From NCBI GenBank assembly GCA_947383145.1, contig CANDCH010000015.1:1-52660 (forward strand): DNA of 52,660 bases. The letters run 5' to 3'. Source of the stretch: an uncultured bacterium. Its GTDB lineage: Bacteria > Bacillota > Clostridia > Oscillospirales > Oscillospiraceae. How positions within the stretch are numbered: the first letter of the stretch is position 1; every line of letters begins with the position of its first letter. Both the position numbers and the translations under genes were made by a program. Under the pieces are notes generated by a model, which did not search any database, had not been told where the DNA came from, and saw nothing but the letters and a program-made list of their open reading frames with translations. Of this stretch, positions 17,196 to 25,955 are shown piece after piece.

Positions 17196-18485
17196 TCACG
17201 GCTCGCCCGCGGCGATCATATTGGGCCAGCGGGCCTCCATGTAACCGTCCGTGTACTGCCGGTCGATGAACTCCTCGAAGGGGTTGGCCGGCTCCGGCTG
17301 GATGGGGCGGGCGCTGTAGCGGAGCATGGCCGCGCTGGTCAGCAGCGCGTTGCACGCCATGAACAGCACCACAATCCAGGTGGCGATCTTGCCCGCCAGC
17401 GGGGGCACGGCCTCAATGCCCTTGGACATGAGCGGATAGACCGCCTTGATCCAGACCACCGCCAGCACGCCCCAGAAAAAGCAGAACAGCACGTTGGTGC
17501 GCCCGCCGATGTTCAGCGGCATATCGCTGTAGTCCCAGAACACGGTGCCAAACACCAGCTCGGTGAACACGCTGCACATGTACTCGTAGGCCCCGCCGAC
17601 GACAAACCCGGCGGCGAACACATAGCGGTCGCTCTTCTCCGCCAGCCCCTGGAGGGCCACGGTGAGCACCGCCGCCCCCAGCCCCCACACAAAGCTGAAG
17701 GGCCCGTACAGCACGCTGGAGCGGTTCATCCACTGGCCGTCCACCAGCCCGCACCAGAAGGTCTCGATGATATCGCCCAGCAGGGCGGAGATCAGGAACA
17801 CCCACACCAGCTTGTCCCAGCAAAGGCCCTTGGCGAAGGTATAGGCCTGCGTCCCCTCCGCCCGCTGCATTCCGGGATACGCTTTTTGAAAACGGCTCCA
17901 AACCCCGCTGTAGATGCGGGCGGCCAGCTTCCCCTGGCCGCTGTCCGCCTGCCGCGCCTCATACCAGGCGGCGTCCCCGGTGCGCACGGCGTAAAACACG
18001 GCGCAGAAATCCAGCGCCGTCAGCCCCAGCGCCGCGATAACGACGATCCGCTTCAGCAGCTCCGGAAGGAGCGCCGCCCCCGCCAGCAGCATGGGATGGA
18101 CGACGAGATAGACGGCGTAATACACCCCGGCCACCAGAACGGAGGCCAGCAGGCCCTTTCCCGTGCCGGACAGCAGGCGGCTGCGCTCCTGCCGCCACTC
18201 GATCTTGGGCCCCACCCGCTGGAAAAAGTGGTCGCCAATGCGCTCCACCACCGAGGAGACCACCATCACCGCCAGGAAGGAAAGCACATGGCGGCCCGCC
18301 AGGGTGGGCAGCAGGACGATCAGGAAGTCAAAGGTGAAGCCGTAGGACAGCACCAGCGGCAGGGCCACCACCCCCCGGTTGCAGAACTTCCGGCGGGCGA
18401 CGGCGTAGTACCCCGCCTCCGCCGCCCAGCCCAGGAAGGAGTAGATCAGAAGAAACAGGCCCAGATCACACGGGCTGTAATACAT
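17196..18485 (-). CDS. Putative ABC transporter permease (PF06541/CmpB-like), duplicated
   Basis: A 429-residue polytopic membrane protein made of two related halves. The first begins LLIYSFLGWAAEAGYY with FCNRGVV and a YGF; the second has FLISALLGDIIETFW with WMNRSSVLYGPFSFVWG. This matches the pattern IYSFLGW-E-(F)-NR-G-YG of PF06541 (annotated as putative ABC transporter permease, CmpB-like). Most members have a single copy of about 150-250 residues. No ATPase gene is adjacent, so a transporter role is doubtful. A weak AGAAAGG lies upstream of ATG 18485. Confidence 0.75.
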   Translation of the reverse strand: MYYSPCDLGLFLLIYSFLGWAAEAGYYAVARRKFCNRGVVALPLVLSYGFTFDFLIVLLPTLAGRHVLSFLAVMVVSSVVERIGDHFFQRVGPKIEWRQERSRLLSGTGKGLLASVLVAGVYYAVYLVVHPMLLAGAALLPELLKRIVVIAALGLTALDFCAVFYAVRTGDAAWYEARQADSGQGKLAARIYSGVWSRFQKAYPGMQRAEGTQAYTFAKGLCWDKLVWVFLISALLGDIIETFWCGLVDGQWMNRSSVLYGPFSFVWGLGAAVLTVALQGLAEKSDRYVFAAGFVVGGAYEYMCSVFTELVFGTVFWDYSDMPLNIGGRTNVLFCFFWGVLAVVWIKAVYPLMSKGIEAVPPLAGKIATWIVVLFMACNALLTSAAMLRYSARPIQPEPANPFEEFIDRQYTDGYMEARWPNMIAAGEP

Positions 18486-18497
18486 GGACAGTCACAA

Positions 18498-18565
18498 CCT
18501 TTCTTGAGAAAGCGCTGATTCAATGCGCCCGCGGCACCCTGACGGTTGAATCAGTCCTTTCTTGA
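18498..18565. repeat. Inverted repeat flanked by direct repeats in a divergent promoter region
   Basis: CTGATTCAA (18515-18523) and TTGAATCAG (18546-18554) form a perfect 9-bp inverted repeat. It is flanked by identical direct copies of CCTTTCTTGA at 18498-18507 and 18556-18565. The structure lies just upstream of the PF06541 gene and about 140 bases before the DUF2971 gene, so it may be an operator for either. Confidence 0.6.
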
Positions 18566-18706
18566 TTCGCGTTTGCTCCCCCTACTTTACCCAATTCCGG
18601 CAAAAAAAGCAAGGCCTCCGGGGGAAACATTGACAGGCCGCCGCCCAGGAGATACAATGGGTGGCAGGACGCGGGACCGTATTCCGTCCGCCGGGAGGGA
18701 CACGCT

Positions 18707-19543
18707 ATGGCTCAAAAGCGCAAAACCATCCTCTATCACTACACCGACTTTCAGGCGCTGGACGGCATTCTGCGCTGCGCCCAGCTGCGGGTGAACAACG
18801 TGCTGCGCATGAACGACTCGGCGGAGATGCGCCACTTCATGAACCGGCTGTGCGCCGCCATCGCGGAGCGCCTGGAGGAGGAGGGCCTCGCCGGACAGGC
18901 CCGGCAGATTCAGATTCTATTTCATGAGGAGCTGAAAAAGGAGTATTCCGCCTTTGCCGCCTGCTTCTCCTTCCACCGGGACGACGCCGCCCAGTGGGAG
19001 CGGTACGGCAACCGGGGCCGGGGGGTGTGCATCGCCTTTCGCCGGGAGTACCTGCAAAAAATCGCCAAGGGCGCTCTGTCCCTCCAGGCGGTCTTTTATC
19101 AGGACGATATGGAGGACCACCCCATGGTGGAGGTGTTCTGCGCCCTGGCCCGGTCGGGGGCGGAGCTGTCTCCCGACGGACCTGATGTCAAAAAGGCGCT
19201 GCGGGACGCCTGGGCCTGCTCGGTGTCCTTCAAGCACCCCTCCTTCTCCTCGGAGTACGAGATGCGGCTGGTGGTCTCCCCCTTTGAAAAGGCGGAGTTC
19301 GGCGTCCGGCCCTGCTACCACGTGTCCCGGGAGCGGATCAAAAAGTATTACCCCCTGGACCTGAGGGCCATGTGCCGGGACATCGGCATTGGCCTGGAGG
19401 ACCTGGTGGCCGAGATCATCATCGGGCCGGACTCCACCCAGTCCCTGGGCATCTTCCAGGACTACCTGCGGGACAACGGGCTGGAGGCCCTGGCGGACCG
19501 GGTCTCCCTGTCCGACTGCCCCCTGCGGGGGCTGGCCCCATAG
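18707..19543 (+). CDS. DUF2971 domain protein
   Basis: A 278-residue soluble protein with the DUF2971 pattern: LYHYTDFQALDGILRCAQL at the N-terminus, LRMNDSAEM, CFSFHRDDAAQWERYGNRG in the centre and IIIGPDSTQSLGIFQDYL near the end. The family is widespread in bacteria, sometimes near defence or toxin genes, and has no firmly established activity. The start pattern HYT..AL.GIL recalls the ART-like fold, but this is inference. GGGAGGG precedes the ATG. It stands alone with its own terminator. Confidence 0.78.
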   Translation: MAQKRKTILYHYTDFQALDGILRCAQLRVNNVLRMNDSAEMRHFMNRLCAAIAERLEEEGLAGQARQIQILFHEELKKEYSAFAACFSFHRDDAAQWERYGNRGRGVCIAFRREYLQKIAKGALSLQAVFYQDDMEDHPMVEVFCALARSGAELSPDGPDVKKALRDAWACSVSFKHPSFSSEYEMRLVVSPFEKAEFGVRPCYHVSRERIKKYYPLDLRAMCRDIGIGLEDLVAEIIIGPDSTQSLGIFQDYLRDNGLEALADRVSLSDCPLRGLAP

Positions 19544-19552
19544 GACGCCGAC

Positions 19553-19589
19553 GCAAAAGAGACGCCGCGTACGCGGCGTCTCTTTTTGC
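19553..19589. terminator. Bidirectional terminator
   Basis: A perfect stem of 13 bp or more (19558-19570 with 19571-19583, arms GACGCCGC/GCGGCGTC) is flanked by A and T runs on both sides. It serves the DUF2971 gene and the convergent SLH-protein operon. Confidence 0.9.
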
Positions 19590-19612
19590 CTTTGAGCCGG
19601 CCGGGAGGCGGC

Positions 19613-22024
19613 TTATTTCGCCACAACCACCCGCACGGCGCCGCTCATGGGATCGCAGTAGAGGGTCACCGTGTCCGCGAAGTTGCGGCAGGCGTTGAGG
19701 CTGGGGAACACCTCGACCGAGCCCACCCCCGGCGTCCACGTATAGCCGCTCTTCGAGGCGGCGGACTCCACCCAGTCCGGCAGAGCGCCCTGCCAGCTTC
19801 CCTGCTCCTGAATCCAGCGGACCCAGCTGGGGGCGGGCTCTCCCGTGCTGTGGGAAGTGGCCTCGTTGAAGCAGGCCACCGCGTCGTCCACCTCCAGCAC
19901 CCCCTTGTTGGTGCGCACAAAGGTCTTGCCGTCCTTGTCAAAGAAGGCGGTGGAGGGCACCTTCTCAATGGGGTTGAGGTAGCTGACCGTGGACTCGCCG
20001 TTCCCGTTTGTATACACCGTGCCATAGCCGCTGCGGTGAAGCGTACGCGGGTTGAATTGGCTGGTGGAACCGTCCCCGCCGATGAACAGCAGGCTTCCCT
20101 TTGTGGAAGAAAGCCTCCATATTCCCCCCATCGTATTGCTCAGCACGTAGCTTTCCTCCGCCTCAATGCGGCCATAGACCCGCTCATCGCCGGAGTAGGC
20201 CGCCAGGATGAGAATATCCACCCGGCCTCCCTCGTCCTTATGGTACTGGGTCACGGCGGGATTGGCCGGCACATCCGCCACGCTCTTCTCAACCAAATTG
20301 TAGAGCAGCCCGTCGAAGGTGCGCTCAAACACCCGGACATAAGGGCTCACCTGGAGCTGGTCCAGCATCATGTTCACCTTGTCAAAGCGGGCCTTGGTGT
20401 CCGTTCCGGCGACCTTGAACTCCATGGAGCCGCGATAGGCGGAGGAGGCGTACAGGATATTTCCATCGTAAAAGTCAACGTTCGACTCGCTGGGCAGGTC
20501 CAGCCGCAGGTTGCAGTTGAGCAGCTCGAACTTGTCCCCGGAGATCACGCCCAGGGCGTTGGAGCCCACCCCCTTGACCCCCTCGGGGGCCACGCCGGCC
20601 ACCATGCCGCCGGCGGTGAACATCAGGGTGATCTTGTCGCCGATCTTCCGCCCCTTGAACTCGGAGACCGCGTCCGCCATCACGTTGAACTCGTTGCCCG
20701 CGGCGGTGATCCGCGTGGGGGCGTCGGGCGTGGGGGCGGCGTTCTCATAGATGCAGGTGAAGCGCACGTCGCACGCCTCCAGCACCTTGGAGATGGGGTC
20801 GTAGGTGACGATGTCATAGGGCTTGATGTCGGCCACGGAGATGATCCGGCCGTTTTTGTGGACGGTGAAATCCTTCACGCCGTCGGTGAGGCCCAGGAAG
20901 TAGTCCACATTGGGCGACGTGCTGCGCACCATCAGGAATTTCTCCTCAGTGGAGCCCTGGGCGCGGTACAGCCCGGCCACCTTGCCCCCCTCGTCCAGAT
21001 AAAGGGTGACCACATCCCCGGGCCTGAGCATGGCGGAGTAGTCCTTATAAGTGGTCACGGCGGCGTCGTAGGCGGAGCCGGTGTACACCGGCGTGCTGTC
21101 CGACATGGTGAAGCGGCCCTTGCCGCTGAGATAGAGATAGCCGCCCTGCCTGCGCTCCACGGTGGAGGTGATGTAGGAGGAGTCGTCGGGCAGCAGGGTG
21201 ACAAAGCGGCCCTCCTGATCCAGCAGGGCCCAGCCCCGCAGGCCCAGCAGGGACTGGTCCGCCGGGGCGGCGGCGGGATAGGACGCGGAGGCGTCCCCCT
21301 GGGCGGTGATGACCCAGCCGGACTGGTTGTTGATGGTGGCGTCGGTGGCCAGCACCACCGAGTTCTCCACCAGCGTGCCCAGCCGGGACGCGAAGGGCTC
21401 CTCGGCACCCTTGGGGGGGGTGGACAGCGTCCGGTAAAACAGCAGGGCGGTCTGCGCCCGGGTGATGGGTCCGGCGGGGCTGGCAACATCCAGATCCTGG
21501 TCCAGGCCCAGCCGGGACGCGGCGGCCAGCGCCCCATGGGGCCAGGTGCGGTTGGCCTCCTCGCCGTACCCCAGGATGCGCAGGGCCAGGGTGACGGCCT
21601 CCTGATAGGTAACCTCCCGGTCCGGCCCGAACTTGCCGTTGCCCAGGCCCAGCATCAGCCGGGACTTGGAGCCCTCCGGGATCTCGGTGACCGCGGCCAG
21701 ATTCACATAGCCGCTGGCCCAGTGGCCGCTGCCCATATCGCTGAAAATGGTGCGGTAGGCCTGACTTTTGGCCTGATTGCCCATGCCCAGAATCTCAATG
21801 GCCATTTTGCACAGCTGCGCCCGGGTGAGATGCCCGTCGGGGTCGAACTGCCCGCCGCCGGTGCCGCTCACCACCCCCAGGGAGGACAGCACGTCCGCCG
21901 CCAGGGCGGTCCGCTGGTCCTGCACGTCCTGGAACCGAACGGCGTGGGCGGGAACCGTCAGGGCCAGCGCCGCCGCCAGAGACAGCGCCAGGGCCAGCGT
22001 CCGCTTCAAATTTGTCAATCTCAT
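19613..22024 (-). CDS. Large secreted SLH-domain protein
   Basis: An 803-residue exported protein. A signal peptide (1-27, TVPAHA) precedes three SLH repeats: FQDVQDQRTALAADVLSSLG, then FSDMGSGHWASGYVNLAAV with LGNGKFGPDREVTYQEAV, and a third ending AGPITRAQTALLFYRTL at about 195. The following 600 residues are strand-rich and repetitive in style but match no domain I recognise. The C-terminus reads VTLYCDPMSGAVRVVVAK. AAAGGAGG lies before ATG 22024. It is the last gene of a minus-strand operon with a MacA/MacB-like exporter, with only 19 bases between, so it may be cargo or a partner of that complex at the cell wall. The substrate is unknown. Confidence 0.85.
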   Translation of the reverse strand: MRLTNLKRTLALALSLAAALALTVPAHAVRFQDVQDQRTALAADVLSSLGVVSGTGGGQFDPDGHLTRAQLCKMAIEILGMGNQAKSQAYRTIFSDMGSGHWASGYVNLAAVTEIPEGSKSRLMLGLGNGKFGPDREVTYQEAVTLALRILGYGEEANRTWPHGALAAASRLGLDQDLDVASPAGPITRAQTALLFYRTLSTPPKGAEEPFASRLGTLVENSVVLATDATINNQSGWVITAQGDASASYPAAAPADQSLLGLRGWALLDQEGRFVTLLPDDSSYITSTVERRQGGYLYLSGKGRFTMSDSTPVYTGSAYDAAVTTYKDYSAMLRPGDVVTLYLDEGGKVAGLYRAQGSTEEKFLMVRSTSPNVDYFLGLTDGVKDFTVHKNGRIISVADIKPYDIVTYDPISKVLEACDVRFTCIYENAAPTPDAPTRITAAGNEFNVMADAVSEFKGRKIGDKITLMFTAGGMVAGVAPEGVKGVGSNALGVISGDKFELLNCNLRLDLPSESNVDFYDGNILYASSAYRGSMEFKVAGTDTKARFDKVNMMLDQLQVSPYVRVFERTFDGLLYNLVEKSVADVPANPAVTQYHKDEGGRVDILILAAYSGDERVYGRIEAEESYVLSNTMGGIWRLSSTKGSLLFIGGDGSTSQFNPRTLHRSGYGTVYTNGNGESTVSYLNPIEKVPSTAFFDKDGKTFVRTNKGVLEVDDAVACFNEATSHSTGEPAPSWVRWIQEQGSWQGALPDWVESAASKSGYTWTPGVGSVEVFPSLNACRNFADTVTLYCDPMSGAVRVVVAK

Positions 22025-22043
22025 GGTTCTTCCTCCTTTGCGA

Positions 22044-23267
22044 TCACTCCGCCCGCAGGGCGTCCACCGGCTGGAGGCTGGACGCCTTGATGGCGGGATA
22101 CAGTCCGAACAGCACACCCAGCGCCACCGAGAAGGCGAACGCCCCTACGGTAATGGTCGCGCTGGGCCACAGCTTCATGCCCTGGAGCAGGAATTTCCCC
22201 GCGATGAGGGAGCCCATGCTCCCCAGGCCGATGCCCAGAAGGCCCCCGATGCCGCAGATCACCGCCGACTCGATGAGGAACTGGACGATGATGCTTTTGC
22301 GCTCCGCGCCGATGGCCTTGCGGATGCCGATCTCCCGGGTGCGCTCGGTGACGGTGACCAGCATGATGTTCATGATGCCGATGCCGCCCACCAGCAGGGA
22401 GATGCCCGCGATGGCCCCCAGCACCAGGGACTGCATCAGGCTCTGCTCCTGGACCTGACTGGACCAGTCGTTGTTGCTGTACACATTGAAAAAGCCGTTC
22501 TCTCCCTCGGTGATGAACCCGCCCAGAAACGCCTTCAGCTTGGCGATGGCCAGGGTGGTGGCCTCGGCGCTCTTGGCCTTCACCACGTACTGCTGAATCT
22601 GCTGGTTGTCGTTCAGGGTGCGGTTGAAGGTGTAGGGCAGCAAAATCACGTTATCCATGCTGCTCATGCCCTCCACCCCGGAGGGCTCATACCAGCCCAC
22701 CACCAGGAAGGGCTGGTTGTTGATGAAAATCGTCTCCCCCACCGGGTCCACAAAGTCGAACAGAAGCGTTTTCGCGCCGCCTCCCAGCACGCACACCTTG
22801 TTGGTTTTGTCGATGTCCAGGAAGGACAGCTCCCGGCCGCCCCCCAGGGTGTAGTTGTTGCACACCCCGAACTGGTCGGAGCCCAGCTGGATGGAGATCC
22901 GCTTCTCCCAGTCGTCCCAGTTCTGGGTGCTAAAGGTCTTGGCCCCGTATTTGATGGTGATCTCCCGCCACACGTCCACCTGGGGGGTCACTCCCATCAC
23001 CAGGTCCTGCATCCCCAGGCAGTATTCGTACAACAGCTCGGATACGCTGCCGGAGGTCTCGTAATACTGGTAGGCGTACACCTCAATTTTGTTGTCGCCC
23101 ATGGCCTCGAAGCGCTCCATGCTCCTCTTGTTCATGCCCTGGACCACCGACACCATGATGACCACCGAGGCCACGCCGATGATGATGCCCAGCATGGTGA
23201 GGAAGGAGCGCATTTTCTTGGACGCGATGGATTTGAAGGCCATTTTGAACGCCTGCATCAAATTCAC
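22044..23267 (-). CDS. MacB-like ABC transporter permease
   Basis: A 407-residue FtsX/MacB-type permease: one N-terminal helix (about 20-45), a large extracellular MacB_PCD domain, then three helices in the C-terminal third, ending in the typical LYPAIKASSLQPVDALR. The GIGGLLGIGLGSMG segment and the ERTREIGIRKAIGA coupling motif are both present. The start is taken as GTG 23267, overlapping the ATPase stop as GTGA, with AGGAGG ten bases upstream; GTG 23273 is an alternative. It forms the core of a mechanotransmission-type exporter with the ATPase and adaptor genes. Confidence 0.88.
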   Translation of the reverse strand: MNLMQAFKMAFKSIASKKMRSFLTMLGIIIGVASVVIMVSVVQGMNKRSMERFEAMGDNKIEVYAYQYYETSGSVSELLYEYCLGMQDLVMGVTPQVDVWREITIKYGAKTFSTQNWDDWEKRISIQLGSDQFGVCNNYTLGGGRELSFLDIDKTNKVCVLGGGAKTLLFDFVDPVGETIFINNQPFLVVGWYEPSGVEGMSSMDNVILLPYTFNRTLNDNQQIQQYVVKAKSAEATTLAIAKLKAFLGGFITEGENGFFNVYSNNDWSSQVQEQSLMQSLVLGAIAGISLLVGGIGIMNIMLVTVTERTREIGIRKAIGAERKSIIVQFLIESAVICGIGGLLGIGLGSMGSLIAGKFLLQGMKLWPSATITVGAFAFSVALGVLFGLYPAIKASSLQPVDALRAE

Positions 23268-23959
23268 AGCCACTCCACCTCCTGATGCTCGTCCTTTACG
23301 ATTTTTCCGTCGGAAAGCCGCACCACCCGGGGGGCGGTGGCGGCAATGCCGTCGTCGTGGGTGATGAGCAGAACGGTGGTGCCCTCCCGGTAGAGCTGCT
23401 GGAGTATGCCCAGCACGTGCCGCCCGGTTTTGGAGTCCAGGGCGCCGGTGGGCTCGTCCGCCATGATGATGGGGGGATGGGTGGCGATGGCCCGGGCGAT
23501 GGCCACCCGCTGCTGCTGTCCGCCGGACATCTGGCTGGGGCGGTGGTGGGCCCGGTCGTCCATCCCCACCCGGGCCAGGGCGGCCATGGCGATCTCCTCC
23601 CGCTCAAAAACGGAGGTGCCCCGGTAGATCAGGGGCAGGATCACGTTGTCCAGGGCGTTCAGGTCCTGGAGCAGGTTGTAGCCCTGGAAGATAAAGCCGA
23701 TCTCCCGGTTTCGGATCCGGGCCAGCTCCTTGTCCTTGAGGGAGGTGACGTCGGTGCCGTTGAGCACGTACTCCCCCCGGGTGGGCACGTCCAGGCAGCC
23801 CAGCACGTTCATCATGGTGGACTTGCCGGAGCCGGACGCCCCCACGATGGCCACGAACTCCCCCTGGTCGATCTGGAGGGACACACCGTCCAGCGCCCGC
23901 ACCTCGCTCTCCTGTCCCTCGTTGTAAATTTTATACAGATCTCTGATGTCGATGAGCAT
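23264..23959 (-). CDS. MacB/LolD-type ABC transporter ATPase
   Basis: A 231-residue nucleotide-binding subunit with Walker [11 protein letters not shown]-loop FIFQGYNLL, signature [14 protein letters not shown], Walker [13 protein letters not shown] and H-loop LITHD. The sequence is of the LolD/MacB/YknY class, which partners FtsX-like permeases rather than classical importers. It is coupled to the permease by a four-base overlap and lies nine bases after the adaptor gene. Confidence 0.92.
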   Translation of the reverse strand: MLIDIRDLYKIYNEGQESEVRALDGVSLQIDQGEFVAIVGASGSGKSTMMNVLGCLDVPTRGEYVLNGTDVTSLKDKELARIRNREIGFIFQGYNLLQDLNALDNVILPLIYRGTSVFEREEIAMAALARVGMDDRAHHRPSQMSGGQQQRVAIARAIATHPPIIMADEPTGALDSKTGRHVLGILQQLYREGTTVLLITHDDGIAATAPRVVRLSDGKIVKDEHQEVEWL

Positions 23960-23968
23960 GGCGCCACC

Positions 23969-25648
23969 TCAGCCAATCATGATGCCGCCGCCCATGCCGC
24001 CGTTCATCTGGTCTGTGGTGTAGTTGATGAACACCATGTCGCCGTCCTCCACGCCGGAGATGATCTCCACCTGCTTGGCGTCGGAGATGCCGGTGACCAC
24101 CGGCACGGGCCAGTAACCCTCCTCCGGCTTGGGCACGCCGGGCAGCACGCTGTAGTCCAGCTCCAGGGCGTCGTCCGGCCGTTCCTCCCGCTGGACGAAC
24201 ACCACCGCCTGCTTGTTGCCCTCGGCGTCCGCCACCGACTTCACCGCCGTGGTGAGCACCAGTACGCAGCCCTCCGACTCGCTGGTGACAAAGGAGTAGT
24301 CCAGCCACGCCCCGGCGTACAGCGAGCCGTCGAAGTTGTCCACCTCCAGGGTGACGGGGTAGGTGGACATGCCCTGGCCCACCTCGCCCTGCATGGCCAC
24401 ATTGGTGACGGTGCCCATGTAGGACCCGCCGTTGTAGTTGGACAGGGTGATCATGTCGCCAAGCTTGACGAAGCCGATGTTGCGGTCGTCCACCTGGATG
24501 GTGACCACCATGGTGGTGGTGTTCTGGATGGTCACCACCGCGTCTCCGGCCTTCACCTCGCCGCCCTCCACCAGGGTGCAGGAGATCACGGTGCCGTCGA
24601 TGGGGGCGGAGGCGTTGAGGGCGTCCACATTGGCCTGGGCCTCCTTCAGGGCCTCCTGGGCGGTGAGAATCTGCTGGTCCAGGGCCTCTGAGCTCATGGA
24701 GAGCAGGGCGTCCCCGGCATGGACGTTGGCGTAGTTGAGCAGGTTGCTGCTCAGCAGGGGGCCGCCCGCCTTGGTGGTCAGGGTGCGGGTCTCGTAGTAC
24801 TGGGTTTTGCCGTCCTCATAGGGGAAGATGGCGGACCCGTCCCCCGCCGACAGCGCCACGGAGGCGTCCATCTCGGCGGTGAGGGTGCCCGGGTTGTCGA
24901 AGGCGATGATAGCCTCGAAATAGATGCCGCCCTCCGGGGTGATGAAGCTGACCTTGTTGATCTTCTCCACCACGCCCTCGCCGGTGTACATCACGGCGGG
25001 GACGGTGACCATGGCGGTCTGGCCCACCCGGATGTCGTTCTCATAGGCGTAGCTGAAATAGAGGGACAGCTTCAGCCGGGTGTCGTTCACCAGGGTGGCC
25101 ACGGTGCTGCCCTCCCCCACGTTGTCGCCGGGCTGGAACTCGGTCACCTCCATCAGCTTGCCGGAGAAGGGGGCGGTCAGGGTGAGGTTGGCCAGCTTGT
25201 CGGTGAGGGAGTCCATCTGGGCCTGGGCGGTGGCCAGGGCGTCCTGGGCGGTCTGGCTGTACACGGCAAACAGGGGCTGGCCGGCGGTCACCACGTCCCC
25301 AGGCGCCACAAGGACCTGCTGCACCGTGCCGTTGGCGGGGATGGTGACGGTGGAGGTCTCCTTGGCGTTGGCGTTTCCGCTGCCCTCCACCATGCTCTGG
25401 ATGGAGCCTATGTAGGCGGGTTCCGCGTAGATGATCCCAAGGGAGTCGTCCTCCTTGAAAACCAGAACCCACATTCCGAAGATGATGCCGGCCAGAACGG
25501 CGGCGGCTACCACAAAAGCTATGATGCGCTTGACCAGCTTCTTCTTTTCCGCCGCGGTGCGCACTCGTTTTTTCTTCTTCTCAGGGGTCTGCTCTGGGGT
25601 CTGCTCCGGGGCTTTCACCGGCGCCTCTGGGGTCTGAAGATCGGGCAT
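23969..25648 (-). CDS. MacA/HlyD-type membrane-fusion adaptor with two lipoyl modules
   Basis: A 559-residue adaptor. A charged cytoplasmic start (Glu/Pro/Lys-rich) is followed by one membrane helix (about 45-67). Two lipoyl-like hairpin modules follow: TIPANGTVQQVLVAPGDVV with APFSGKLMEVTEFQPGD, then ALDQQILTAQEALKEAQAN with APIDGTVISCTLVEGGEVK. Strand-rich domains and a Met/Gly-rich tail (MNGGMGGGIMIG) finish it. Most family members have one lipoyl module, so this looks like an internal duplication. AGGAGG precedes ATG 25648. It is the first gene of the operon, under a TTGTTT-17-TATACT promoter. In Gram-positive bacteria such adaptors (YknX-like) link an exporter to the wall. Confidence 0.87.
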   Translation of the reverse strand: MPDLQTPEAPVKAPEQTPEQTPEKKKKRVRTAAEKKKLVKRIIAFVVAAAVLAGIIFGMWVLVFKEDDSLGIIYAEPAYIGSIQSMVEGSGNANAKETSTVTIPANGTVQQVLVAPGDVVTAGQPLFAVYSQTAQDALATAQAQMDSLTDKLANLTLTAPFSGKLMEVTEFQPGDNVGEGSTVATLVNDTRLKLSLYFSYAYENDIRVGQTAMVTVPAVMYTGEGVVEKINKVSFITPEGGIYFEAIIAFDNPGTLTAEMDASVALSAGDGSAIFPYEDGKTQYYETRTLTTKAGGPLLSSNLLNYANVHAGDALLSMSSEALDQQILTAQEALKEAQANVDALNASAPIDGTVISCTLVEGGEVKAGDAVVTIQNTTTMVVTIQVDDRNIGFVKLGDMITLSNYNGGSYMGTVTNVAMQGEVGQGMSTYPVTLEVDNFDGSLYAGAWLDYSFVTSESEGCVLVLTTAVKSVADAEGNKQAVVFVQREERPDDALELDYSVLPGVPKPEEGYWPVPVVTGISDAKQVEIISGVEDGDMVFINYTTDQMNGGMGGGIMIG

Positions 25649-25697
25649 AATAACGTTCCTCCTGTCTGTCGGGCTTGGCCTGTACATATTCTTTTCC

Positions 25698-25726
25698 AGT
25701 ATAACGGCGGACCGCCGGAAAAACAA
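25698..25726 (-). promoter_or_regulatory. Promoter of the adaptor-exporter operon
   Basis: On the minus strand, TTGTTT (25726-25721) and TATACT (25703-25698) are 17 bases apart. It lies 50 bases upstream of the adaptor start. Confidence 0.6.
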
Positions 25727-25892
25727 CAACAATCCTGTAACAATTTTGCGTCAAATTTCTTAAAATTTTTTTAACTCCAGCCTGTCCCCCCGCGCCATAC
25801 TATATAGCTAATACCCTCCATATCCCGGAAGGGTTGCGCAAACGCCCGGATTTTCCGCCGGGAGATTTCCGGGCGCGGCGTCCCCTTCCCCC

Positions 25893-25920
25893 TTGCAAAA
25901 CCCGCAGAATATGGTATAAT
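25893..25920 (+). promoter_or_regulatory. Promoter of asnS
   Basis: TTGCAA at 25893-25898 and TATAAT at 25915-25920 have a 16-base spacer. The leader is about 30 bases, too short for a T-box riboswitch. Confidence 0.7.
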
Positions 25921-25955
25921 ACCCCTACATTTTTAAAAGAAACGAGGGAACAGAC

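Noticed and set aside
25921-25955. T-box riboswitch before asnS
   Set aside because: The leader is only about 30 bases long and contains no T-box sequence.
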